Origin: Clostridia bacterium
GTDB lineage: Bacteria > Bacillota > Clostridia > Oscillospirales > CAG-272
NCBI GenBank assembly: GCA_017452335.1
Contig: JAFTMP010000057.1
Coordinates: forward strand, 1-7,422
Length of the DNA: 7,422 nucleotides
Reading direction: 5' to 3'
Shown here: one piece after another, positions 1-5,343 of the stretch
Position numbering within the stretch: the first letter of the stretch is position 1
How the letters are laid out: each line of letters begins with the position of its first letter
Translations under genes and position numbers: made by a program
The notes under the pieces: generated by a model
The model's database searches: none
Told to the model about the DNA's origin: nothing
What the model saw: the letters and a program-made list of their open reading frames with translations, nothing else

Positions 1-1
1 C

Positions 2-406
2 GGTGCCCGCTTTGCCACCTATGCGGGAAAATGCCTGCAGAATGAAATTCTAATGTACTTCCGTGCCCAAAAGAAGTGTACGGGGGAGGTGTCCATCAAC
101 GAGACGATCGACGTGGATAAGGACGGCAATCCGCTAACTTACCTGGATATTTTGGCAACGGAGGATCATATTGCGGAGGATCTGTTTACCAAGATCAGCT
201 CCACCAAAGCCATTTCCTATATTATGCGGGAGCTGGAGCCCAGAGAGCGCAGTATTTTGGTGCTTCGGTATGGACTAAACGGCGAAGAACCGCTGACCCA
301 GCGGGAGATCGCCAAAAAAATGGGCATTTCCCGCAGCTATGTTTCGCGCCTGGAGAAGGGGGCGCTGTCTAAAATCAATGAATATCTCACCTTGACAGGC
401 ACTTAA
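2..406 (+). CDS. Sporulation RNA polymerase sigma factor, SigK/SigE family (5' partial)
   Basis: This is the C-terminal part of a sigma-70-family factor. The frame is open to the window edge, so the true start lies upstream; 134 residues are visible and the internal ATG at 53 is not the start. The first visible residues (FATYAGKCLQNEILMYFR) match the end of region 2.3/2.4 of sporulation sigma factors, the part that recognises the -10 element. A linker with VDKDGNPLTYLDIL follows, a segment typical of SigE and SigK. Region 4.1 is seen as LEPRERSILVLRYGL, and region 4.2 as the helix-turn-helix TQREIAKKMGISRSYVSRLEK, which contacts the -35 element. The RSYVSRLEK...AL ending resembles SigK more than SigE (usually QSYISRLEK), but the two cannot be separated safely without the N-terminus and pro-sequence. 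These factors drive mother-cell transcription during sporulation. The next gene encodes a spore-envelope protein, which fits that role. Confidence 0.88.
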   Translation, partial: GARFATYAGKCLQNEILMYFRAQKKCTGEVSINETIDVDKDGNPLTYLDILATEDHIAEDLFTKISSTKAISYIMRELEPRERSILVLRYGLNGEEPLTQREIAKKMGISRSYVSRLEKGALSKINEYLTLTGT

Positions 407-455
407 GGTGCTAAAACGGCGCTTTAAAACATAATAATGAAGCAAACCCATGAGC

Positions 456-464
456 AAAGGAGAA
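456..464 (+). promoter_or_regulatory. Shine-Dalgarno site that sets the sipL-like gene start
   Basis: AAAGGAGAA is a strong Shine-Dalgarno site. Its GGAG core (459-462) lies 8 nt before the ATG at 471. An in-frame ATG at 450 lies upstream of this site and has no purine-rich site of its own, so it is unlikely to be the start. An in-frame GTG at 468 directly precedes the ATG but would be spaced only 5 nt from the core. Confidence 0.8.
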
Positions 465-470
465 TTGGTG

Positions 471-2048
471 ATGGAGTATACCAAGCGGCCCGATTTCAGA
501 TCGGGGGAGGATGTGGAATTTTGCGGGGCGGTACGGCTGTATGACGGCAGACACGTGAAGGATCAGAGCGAGGATTTCATTTTGCCCGACTATCTGCCCG
601 ATATTAAAAAGATCGCGTCGGTGTTTCCCGGCACCGCCATTAAGGGACGGTTTTTAGGTAGCGGGACATTGGAATACGAGGGGGAGGTCAGCTATAGAGT
701 CCTTTACGTGGCAGAGGACCATACCTTAAAGAGTGCCCTTTTTTTAACGGGCTTTGAAGATAAGATCGGCGGGGAAGAGTTTGGGGAGGATTGCGTGGAG
801 GTGATCGCACCTCTTTGCGAAAATGTGAGCGTGCGTCTGCTCAACCCCAGAAAGCTGAACATCCGCTCCTCTATCGGGGCAGACGTTTCGGTCTACAAGC
901 GACGCTGTCACCTGCCTGTGCTTTACGGTGCGCGCACTGCTGATGATGAACGGGCGCTGGAGCCGCGGATCGTTTACGAGGACGGTGCCAATGTGATGAC
1001 CTTGAAGGAAAGCGGGCTGACCCTTTCCGAGGATATCAGCTTTGAAGCCGCCATGCCAAACGGCAGGGAGCTGGTATTTGGCAGAGCCGTTCCTTCGGTG
1101 CAGGATTGCAGGACTCTTGAAGGGGAGGTGCAGATCCGCGGGGTGGTAGACCTCTTTTGCCTCATTGAAGGGGAGAGTATCGTTGAGGGGGACAAAAAGG
1201 AATGGATCATGCTTTCCCGCCCCATATCTTTTTCGCAGACTCTGAAAAATGAGCATTTGCACGAAGGGGGACGGTGCTTTGTGAATTTGTCTCCCGAGGG
1301 CATGGAGTTCCGCTTAAGGGAAGATGAATTCGGACAAAAGAGGGTTGTGGAATTTGACATGACCTATCTTTGCGATATGACCATCTTTTATGAAAAGCCC
1401 ATTGCTGTTTGTATAGATGCCTATTCCCTGGAGCGGGAGACCGAAAAGGATGCCGCACAGCAGACCTTTTGCGCACCCGTTGCCCCCTTAAAGGGTGGCT
1501 TTTCGGTAAACGAAAGCGTGCAGGTGGATCTGCCCGAGGAAGGGGGCTACCGACTGATGCATGTTTTTGCCGAGCCCAAAATGAGTGCATCGGCAGAAGG
1601 GAAGAATGGAAAGGTGCTGTTGGAGGGGGAGTGTGCCCTGTCGCTCTTGCTGATGGACAGCGCGGGAAATCCCGATGTGCGCAGAAGCACCCTGCCGCTT
1701 CGATTTTTGACAGATATCCCTGTGCCGCAGGGAAGCATGCACGACGACCTTTCCTGCAAGGCATCGGGCATGCGGTGCAGACTGGATAAAAATACACTGA
1801 GCTGTGACATGGAGATCGTCTTTCACGGCTTGCTGCTGTCTTGCCGTGAGATCTCGGCGGTGCAGAGCATCCGCATCCTGCCCGAAAAGAGAAGCAAGCC
1901 GGGCAAGCGCGGCAGTGTGATCCTCTATTATCCCGAGGAAGGGGAATCCTTTTTTGAAATTGCCAAGAAATACGGCGTCACTGCCGCAGGTCTTACGGCG
2001 GAGAATACTGAAAATGCAGACGGTCCGCTGGTGATCTGCTGTAAATAA
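471..2048 (+). CDS. SipL-like spore morphogenesis protein (DUF3794 repeats plus C-terminal LysM)
   Basis: The product is 525 residues, predicted soluble, with no signal peptide or membrane segment. The N-terminal part carries a clear DUF3794 motif at residues 34-90 (EDFILPDYLPDIKKI, then YEGEVSYRVLYVAED). Weaker copies of the same beta-rich pattern appear around 190-315 (LEGEVQIRGVVDLFCLIEGE) and 345-465 (LLEGECALSLLLMDSAGN). Residues 482-525 (VILYYPEEGESFFEIAKKYGV and onward) form a short LysM domain. This order of DUF3794 domains then LysM is that of Clostridioides difficile SipL, a mother-cell protein that binds the coat ATPase SpoIVA through its LysM domain and is needed for coat encasement; the same function is inferred here. 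The gene begins 64 nt after the sigma factor gene, with no clear terminator or sigma-A promoter between them, so the two may be co-transcribed or this gene may use a sporulation promoter I cannot define. A GC-rich hairpin follows 5 nt after the stop. Other DUF3794/LysM proteins exist, so the SipL equivalence is probable, not proven. Confidence 0.85.
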   Translation: MEYTKRPDFRSGEDVEFCGAVRLYDGRHVKDQSEDFILPDYLPDIKKIASVFPGTAIKGRFLGSGTLEYEGEVSYRVLYVAEDHTLKSALFLTGFEDKIGGEEFGEDCVEVIAPLCENVSVRLLNPRKLNIRSSIGADVSVYKRRCHLPVLYGARTADDERALEPRIVYEDGANVMTLKESGLTLSEDISFEAAMPNGRELVFGRAVPSVQDCRTLEGEVQIRGVVDLFCLIEGESIVEGDKKEWIMLSRPISFSQTLKNEHLHEGGRCFVNLSPEGMEFRLREDEFGQKRVVEFDMTYLCDMTIFYEKPIAVCIDAYSLERETEKDAAQQTFCAPVAPLKGGFSVNESVQVDLPEEGGYRLMHVFAEPKMSASAEGKNGKVLLEGECALSLLLMDSAGNPDVRRSTLPLRFLTDIPVPQGSMHDDLSCKASGMRCRLDKNTLSCDMEIVFHGLLLSCREISAVQSIRILPEKRSKPGKRGSVILYYPEEGESFFEIAKKYGVTAAGLTAENTENADGPLVICCK

Positions 2049-2052
2049 ATTT

Positions 2053-2085
2053 TGGGGCGCGGTGTTTACCCGATGCCGCGCCCCA
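2053..2085 (+). terminator. GC-rich hairpin after the sipL-like gene (putative terminator without T tract)
   Basis: TGGGGCGCGG (2053-2062) and CCGCGCCCCA (2076-2085) form a perfect 10-bp stem with a 13-nt loop, starting 5 nt after the stop codon. The position and stability fit transcription termination or 3'-end protection. The sequence after the stem on the + strand is purine-rich (GACAGAAGAAAG) and has no T tract, so this is not a canonical intrinsic terminator. On the - strand the following bases are only mildly T-rich, and no minus-strand gene needs terminating here. Confidence 0.5.
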
Positions 2086-2153
2086 GACAGAAGAAAGAAA
2101 AGGGTGTTGTGTATAAAAATTGAAGATATTATGAATTATTTTCAAGAAACCAC

Positions 2154-2182
2154 TTGACAAATACGTGTAGTTGTGCTACACT
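2154..2182 (+). promoter_or_regulatory. Sigma-A-type promoter of the aromatic operon leader
   Basis: A perfect -35 TTGACA (2154-2159) is followed by a 17-nt spacer and the -10 hexamer TACACT (2177-2182), which matches TATAAT at four of six positions. TG at 2174-2175 adds an extended -10. The upstream region (about 2110-2150) is AT-rich and could act as an UP element. The start of transcription is expected near 2188-2190, giving a leader RNA of about 190 nt up to the terminator at 2338-2379. No comparable promoter is visible between this point and aroF, so this is the likely promoter for the whole operon. Confidence 0.82.
2165..2181 (+). repeat. Inverted repeat overlapping promoter spacer and -10 (possible operator)
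   Basis: GTGTAG (2165-2170) and CTACAC (2176-2181) are perfect inverted repeats separated by five bases (TTGTG). They sit inside the promoter, covering the spacer and most of the -10 hexamer, and lie upstream of the expected transcription start, so they act as DNA, not RNA. A repressor bound here would block RNA polymerase. No known operator is recognised with certainty, and part of the symmetry could arise from the promoter sequence itself. Confidence 0.5.
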
Positions 2183-2216
2183 TCCCCTATCGAGATTTTA
2201 AGGAGCGAAACGAAGC

Positions 2217-2282
2217 ATGAAGAAGCAGTTTTTTGCAGGCGCATACTTTTATTACTTTTACTTTTGCCGCGACCAAAAGTAA
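2217..2282 (+). CDS. Phe/Tyr-rich leader peptide of the aromatic operon attenuator
   Basis: This is a 21-codon ORF beginning with ATG at 2217 and ending with TAA at 2280-2282. It is preceded by TAAGGAG (2199-2205), 11 nt upstream of the ATG. Nine of 21 residues are aromatic: Phe at 5, 6, 11, 14 and 16 (all TTT) and Tyr at 10, 12, 13 and 15 (TAC or TAT). Codons 10-16 read YFYYFYF with no interruption. There is no Trp. Leader peptides rich in the regulated amino acid are the sensors of ribosome-mediated attenuation, as in the enterobacterial pheA leader. The ORF lies between a good promoter and an intrinsic terminator that precedes genes for Phe and Tyr synthesis. Part of the aromatic run coincides with one arm of a perfect 12-bp palindrome. 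The peptide itself probably has no other function. The remaining doubt is whether the palindrome is a dispersed genomic repeat that happens to encode Tyr and Phe. Confidence 0.78.
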   Translation: MKKQFFAGAYFYYFYFCRDQK

Positions 2283-2304
2283 AAGCGATTTGTGCTGCAA
2301 AAAA
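2229..2304 (+). promoter_or_regulatory. Protector/pause hairpin (regions 1:2) of the attenuator
   Basis: Three helices stack into one long irregular hairpin. The outer helix pairs TTTTTTGCAG (2229-2238) with CTGCAAAAAA (2295-2304), 10 bp with no mismatch. A middle helix pairs 2240-2243 with 2291-2294 (4 bp, one G-U). The inner helix pairs CTTTTACTTTTG (2255-2266) with CAAAAGTAAAAG (2274-2285), 12 bp perfect, with a 7-nt loop CCGCGAC. The 5' side contains the aromatic codons and the 3' side contains the whole upstream strand of the antiterminator, so the hairpin and antiterminator exclude one another. It would act as a pause site and, when the leader is not translated, as a block to antitermination. 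This fold was derived by hand. Confidence 0.65.
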
Positions 2305-2358
2305 GTTTCGTTTCTTTTTGAGTAAGACCGTATGTTCGGGCTTCGCAGTATAAACGCT
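2284..2358 (+). promoter_or_regulatory. Antiterminator helix (regions 2:3) of the attenuator
   Basis: AGCGATTTGTGCTGC (2284-2298) can pair with GCAGTATAAACGCT (2345-2358) to give 14 base pairs (12 Watson-Crick, two G-U) with a single bulged A at 2288. The downstream strand takes in the inner left arm, the loop and the first two bases of the right arm of the terminator, so this helix and the terminator cannot form together. A ribosome stalled on the Phe/Tyr codons (2244-2264) would leave 2284-2298 free and allow antitermination. A ribosome that reaches the stop at 2280-2282 would cover the start of that strand and favour the terminator. The mechanism is inferred; the complementarity is seen directly. 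Confidence 0.68.
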
Positions 2359-2379
2359 GCGGAGCCCTATTTATTTTTT
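2338..2379 (+). terminator. Intrinsic terminator/attenuator upstream of aroF
   Basis: GGGCTTCGCAG (2338-2348) pairs with CTGCGGAGCCC (2357-2367) in an 11-bp stem with one G-U pair (2343/2362); a twelfth G-U pair is possible at 2349/2356. A small A-rich loop closes it, and the T-rich tract TATTTATTTTTT (2368-2379) follows directly. This is a textbook factor-independent terminator placed about 150 nt after the expected transcription start and 25 nt before the aroF ATG. A terminator here makes sense only if it is conditional, since there is no complete conventional gene between the promoter and it. Confidence 0.88.
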
Positions 2380-2404
2380 ATACGAAAGAAAGAAGGAAAA
2401 AACA

Positions 2405-3415
2405 ATGATTACCGTAATCAAGCCCGGAACGAAGGAACAGCAACTGGAAAGTCTGATCAAATGGTTTAAGGATCAAGGATTGGACGTACACGTTTCAAAG
2501 GGGCATTATCAAACGGTTCTTGGTATTGTGGGCGATACCGGACGGGTGGATATAGATCTGCTGGAGGGACTGGATATGGTGGAACGGGTCCAGCGCGTCA
2601 GCGATCCCTTTAAAAAGGCAAACCGTAAATTCCATCCCGAGGATAGCGAAATTGAGTGCGGAGGCGGCGTAAAGATTGGTGGCGGCTCCTTTGCGCTGAT
2701 CGCAGGTCCCTGCTCGGTGGAGAGCAAGGAGCAGATCACGCTGGTGGCAAGGGAGGTAAAGGAAGCAGGCGCATCCCTGCTTCGCGGCGGTGCGTTTAAG
2801 CCCAGAACCTCTCCTTATGACTTCCAGGGTTTGAAAGCAGAGGGCATTGAAATGCTTTTGGAAGCCAAAAAGGAAACAGGGTTGCCCATCGTTACCGAAA
2901 TTATGAACGCAGAGCATCTGCCGCTGTTTGAAGAGGTGGATGTGATCCAGGTGGGTGCGCGCAACATGCAGAATTTTGAACTGCTTAAGGAGCTGGGACG
3001 CACCGACAAGCCCATCCTCTTAAAGAGAGGTCTTGCCAATACCTTAAAGGAGCTGCTCATGTCTGCCGAATACATCATGGCGGGGGGCAACGAAAAGATC
3101 ATTTTCTGCGAAAGAGGTATTCGTACCTTTGAGACCTACACCCGCAATACTCTGGACCTTTCGGCAGTGCCGGTGCTCAAGGAGCTGTCCCATTTGCCTG
3201 TGGTCATTGACCCCAGCCATGCAACGGGCAAGGCATCCTTGGTGCTTCCCATGGCACTGGCGGCAACGGCGGCAGGGGCAGACGGCTTGATGATCGAGGT
3301 GCACAACGACCCTGCCAAGGCACTGTGTGACGGTGCGCAGTCGTTAACACCTGCCCGCTTTGAACAGCTTGCAAAGCAGGTTTCCAAGATCAGAGAAGCC
3401 ATGGCGGATGCATAA
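2405..3415 (+). CDS. aroF: 3-deoxy-7-phosphoheptulonate (DAHP) synthase, type I-beta with N-terminal regulatory domain
   Basis: The enzyme condenses phosphoenolpyruvate with erythrose 4-phosphate to DAHP, the first step of the shikimate pathway, in the cytoplasm. The product is 336 residues, the usual length for the AroF/Thermotoga-type subfamily. Residues 1-70 form the ferredoxin-like regulatory domain (KPGTKEQQLESLI, VIxGIVGDT-type pattern), which in characterised relatives mediates feedback inhibition by Tyr or Phe. The barrel carries GPCSVE (101-106), RGGAFKPRTSPY (127-138), GARNMQNF (184-191), ERGIRTFETYTRNTLD (236-251), IDPSHATG (268-275) and MIEVH (296-300). Cys103, His272, Glu298 and Asp309 fit the metal-ligand set known in the family. 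AAGGA (2393-2397) lies 7 nt before the ATG. It is the first gene after the Phe/Tyr attenuator and so the first to be shut off by premature termination. Confidence 0.97.
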   Translation: MITVIKPGTKEQQLESLIKWFKDQGLDVHVSKGHYQTVLGIVGDTGRVDIDLLEGLDMVERVQRVSDPFKKANRKFHPEDSEIECGGGVKIGGGSFALIAGPCSVESKEQITLVAREVKEAGASLLRGGAFKPRTSPYDFQGLKAEGIEMLLEAKKETGLPIVTEIMNAEHLPLFEEVDVIQVGARNMQNFELLKELGRTDKPILLKRGLANTLKELLMSAEYIMAGGNEKIIFCERGIRTFETYTRNTLDLSAVPVLKELSHLPVVIDPSHATGKASLVLPMALAATAAGADGLMIEVHNDPAKALCDGAQSLTPARFEQLAKQVSKIREAMADA

Positions 3416-3429
3416 TACGAAGGATAGAA

Positions 3430-3445
3430 GAAAGAAGGAAAAAAC
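3430..3445 (+). promoter_or_regulatory. Translation initiation region that sets the tyrA start; duplicate of the aroF one
   Basis: GAAAGAAGGAAAAAAC is identical over 16 nt to positions 2388-2403 before aroF, and in both cases the start codon follows after one base. AAGGA (3435-3439) is 7 nt before the ATG at 3447. An in-frame ATG at 3360 lies inside aroF, lacks such a site, and would add 29 residues before the dinucleotide-binding fold. The start at 3447 is therefore preferred. Confidence 0.8.
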
Positions 3446-3446
3446 G

Positions 3447-4286
3447 ATGACCGTTGGTGTTGTTGGTTTGGGACTGATCGGGGCGTCTCTTTGTAAGGCG
3501 TACAAGGAAAATGATCCCGATGCCGTTGTATACGGCTGGGATATAGATCATAAGATCGTAGGGATCGCTGAGCTTTCGGGGACCATTGACGGGGAACTGA
3601 CAGACGAGAAGATCGGGGACTGTGACCTGGTGCTGGTAGCCATATATCCCGAGGCGGCGGCGCAGTGGATCTGTGAAAAGGGGGCGCTCTTTTCGAAAAC
3701 TGCCATTGTGATGGACTGCTGCGGCACCAAGCAAAAGGTGTGTGCACAGTGCTTTGCGGCGGCAGACGAGATGGGCTTTACCTTTGTGGGTGGACACCCC
3801 ATGGCGGGCTCGCACAATTCGGGCTTTAAATATGCCAGAGCAAATCTGTTTAAAGATGCGCCCATGGTGATCGTACCGCCGGTGTACGACGATATTGCTC
3901 TGCTTGAAAAAATTAAAAATCTGCTCTTGCCCGTGGGCTTTGGCAAGATCAGCGTGACAAGTGCGGCGCATCACGATGAGGTGATCGCCTTTACCTCGCA
4001 AATGGCGCATGTGGTGTCAAACGCCTATGTAAAAAGCCCCACAGCCGAGCAGCACAAGGGCTTTTCGGCAGGAAGCTACAAGGATTTGACCCGTGTTGCT
4101 TGGCTGAATGCCGATATGTGGAGCGAGCTCTTTCTTGAAAATAAGGAGATGCTGTTACGGGAGCTGGTGTGCTTCAGAGACCATATTGACGAATACTGCA
4201 AGGCGCTGGAACAGGAAGACAAGGAAACTCTGCGGGCTCTGCTTAAAGAGGGAAGCGATATTAAAGGAAGGATCGACGGACGGTGA
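3447..4286 (+). CDS. tyrA: Prephenate dehydrogenase (no ACT domain)
   Basis: The enzyme oxidatively decarboxylates prephenate to 4-hydroxyphenylpyruvate with NAD(P), committing flux to tyrosine. With the start at 3447 the product is 279 residues. The N-terminal Rossmann motif GLGLIG (7-12) begins right after the start, and WDID (31-34) has an acidic residue in the place expected for NAD preference. The family signature GGHPMAGSHNSGF (115-127) carries the catalytic-type His117. HHDEVIAFTSQMAHVV (175-190) and GSYKDLTRVAWLNADMW (209-225) match the helical dimerisation and substrate-binding region. There is no C-terminal ACT domain, which many Firmicute TyrA proteins have, so feedback control must rest elsewhere (AroF or the attenuator). 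It follows aroF by 31 nt, and its TGA overlaps the aroB GTG start by 4 nt. Confidence 0.94.
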   Translation: MTVGVVGLGLIGASLCKAYKENDPDAVVYGWDIDHKIVGIAELSGTIDGELTDEKIGDCDLVLVAIYPEAAAQWICEKGALFSKTAIVMDCCGTKQKVCAQCFAAADEMGFTFVGGHPMAGSHNSGFKYARANLFKDAPMVIVPPVYDDIALLEKIKNLLLPVGFGKISVTSAAHHDEVIAFTSQMAHVVSNAYVKSPTAEQHKGFSAGSYKDLTRVAWLNADMWSELFLENKEMLLRELVCFRDHIDEYCKALEQEDKETLRALLKEGSDIKGRIDGR

Positions 4287-5329
4287 AAACGGTACATGTT
4301 GAAGCATCAAAAGCTTATGATATTTTGATCGGTAAAGGACTTTACGAAGGTCTTGGCGGGCGCATCAAGGAGCAGTTTCCAAAGGCAAAGAAGATCTTAC
4401 TGCTGTCCGATGAAACGGTGTACGGGCTTTACGGAGAGCGGGTCAGCGGGGAGCTGTCTGCTCATTTCTCGGTGTGCACCTTTGTGGTGCCTGCGGGGGA
4501 AGAATCTAAATCGGTGGAAAACTATATCGCCCTTCTTGAAACCATGGCAAAGGACCGCCTGACCCGCAGTGACCTGCTGGTTGCCCTGGGTGGCGGCGTT
4601 GTGGGAGACTTGGGGGGCTTTGCGGCGGCAAGCTATTTAAGAGGCATTGAATTCGTGCAGCTGCCCACCACTCTTCTTGCGGCAGTGGATTCCTCTGTGG
4701 GCGGCAAGACGGCGGTGAATTTGTCTGCGGGCAAAAATTTGGCAGGCGCCTTTCATCAGCCAAGCCTTGTGGTGCTGGACACCGACTGCTTTGAGACGTT
4801 AAGTGAGCAGGTATTAAGAGACGGATGTGCCGAGATCATCAAATACGGCATCCTGTCCGACCGTGCGCTCTTTGAGGCGCTCTTTGCGGGAAAAGACTAT
4901 GCCAAGAGCGAAGAGTGCGTGGCGCGGTGCGTGCAGATCAAAAGAGACTATGTGCAGGCAGATGAATTTGATAAGGGTCTGCGCCAGTGCTTAAATCTGG
5001 GGCATACGGCGGCACACGCCATTGAAAAGCTGAGCAATTACAGCATTTCCCACGGATATGCCGTTGCCATCGGCACGGCGCTGATCGCGCGGGGGGCAAC
5101 AGAAAAAGGGCTGTTGTCTGCAGAGCAGTGTGCTTCGATCTTGAAGCTGCTTCAGGTGTTTGGCTTTGATTTGCACTGTCCCTATACCGTGGAAGAGATG
5201 ATCGACGTGATGCTTTCCGATAAAAAGCGGGCAGGCGATCAAGTGATGCTGGTGATCCCCTTTGAGATCGGACGGTGTGAGCTTGTAAAAGTGCCTGTGG
5301 AGGCGCTGGGCGGCTATTTTAAAATGTAA
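4283..5329 (+). CDS. aroB: 3-dehydroquinate synthase
   Basis: The enzyme converts DAHP to 3-dehydroquinate, using NAD and a divalent metal, as the second shikimate-pathway step. The product is 348 residues, the normal length. Visible motifs are PAGEESKS (70-77), ALGGGVVGDLGGF (101-113), the PTTLLAAVDSSVGGKTAVN region (128-146), AGKNLAGAFHQP (149-160), CAEIIKYG (182-189) and NLGHTAAHAIE (238-248). Glu184, His241 and His257 fit the three metal ligands of the family. The usual HGE after the third ligand region reads HGY here (257-259). The start is GTG at 4283, in the sequence GTGA shared with the tyrA stop, which suggests translational coupling; AAGGAAGGA (4264-4272) supplies the ribosome binding site inside tyrA. 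Confidence 0.96.
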   Translation: MKTVHVEASKAYDILIGKGLYEGLGGRIKEQFPKAKKILLLSDETVYGLYGERVSGELSAHFSVCTFVVPAGEESKSVENYIALLETMAKDRLTRSDLLVALGGGVVGDLGGFAAASYLRGIEFVQLPTTLLAAVDSSVGGKTAVNLSAGKNLAGAFHQPSLVVLDTDCFETLSEQVLRDGCAEIIKYGILSDRALFEALFAGKDYAKSEECVARCVQIKRDYVQADEFDKGLRQCLNLGHTAAHAIEKLSNYSISHGYAVAIGTALIARGATEKGLLSAEQCASILKLLQVFGFDLHCPYTVEEMIDVMLSDKKRAGDQVMLVIPFEIGRCELVKVPVEALGGYFKM

Positions 5330-5343
5330 AGAAAGGACAGCGT

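Noticed and set aside
388..410. CACCTT/AAGGTG hairpin as a terminator for the sigma factor gene
   Set aside because: The stem is only 6 bp, spans the stop codon and has no T tract.
392..417. TTGACA near the end of the sigma factor gene as a promoter for the sipL-like gene
   Set aside because: No acceptable -10 lies 16-18 nt downstream, and the only AT-rich hexamers are 14 or 25 nt away.
430..438. CATAATAAT as a SigE/SigK -10 element before the sipL-like gene
   Set aside because: Only the first four bases match the CATA core and no matching -35 element is visible at the right distance.
450..470. Upstream ATG start for the sipL-like gene
   Set aside because: The strong AAAGGAG site lies downstream of this ATG and correctly spaced for the ATG at 471.
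2171..2353. 60-codon ORF from a TTG start in the leader region
   Set aside because: It starts inside the promoter spacer, upstream of the expected transcription start, has no ribosome binding site, and its low-complexity Leu/Arg/Lys sequence comes from reading the attenuator palindrome and terminator in another frame.
3360..3446. N-terminal extension of tyrA starting inside aroF
   Set aside because: It would overlap aroF, lacks a Shine-Dalgarno site, and adds unrelated residues before a Rossmann fold that normally begins at the N-terminus.
3136..4010. Long minus-strand ORFs opposite aroF and tyrA
   Set aside because: They are antisense to conserved enzymes with complete motifs, have low-complexity or Arg/Pro/Ser-rich content, and no ribosome binding sites or recognisable domains.
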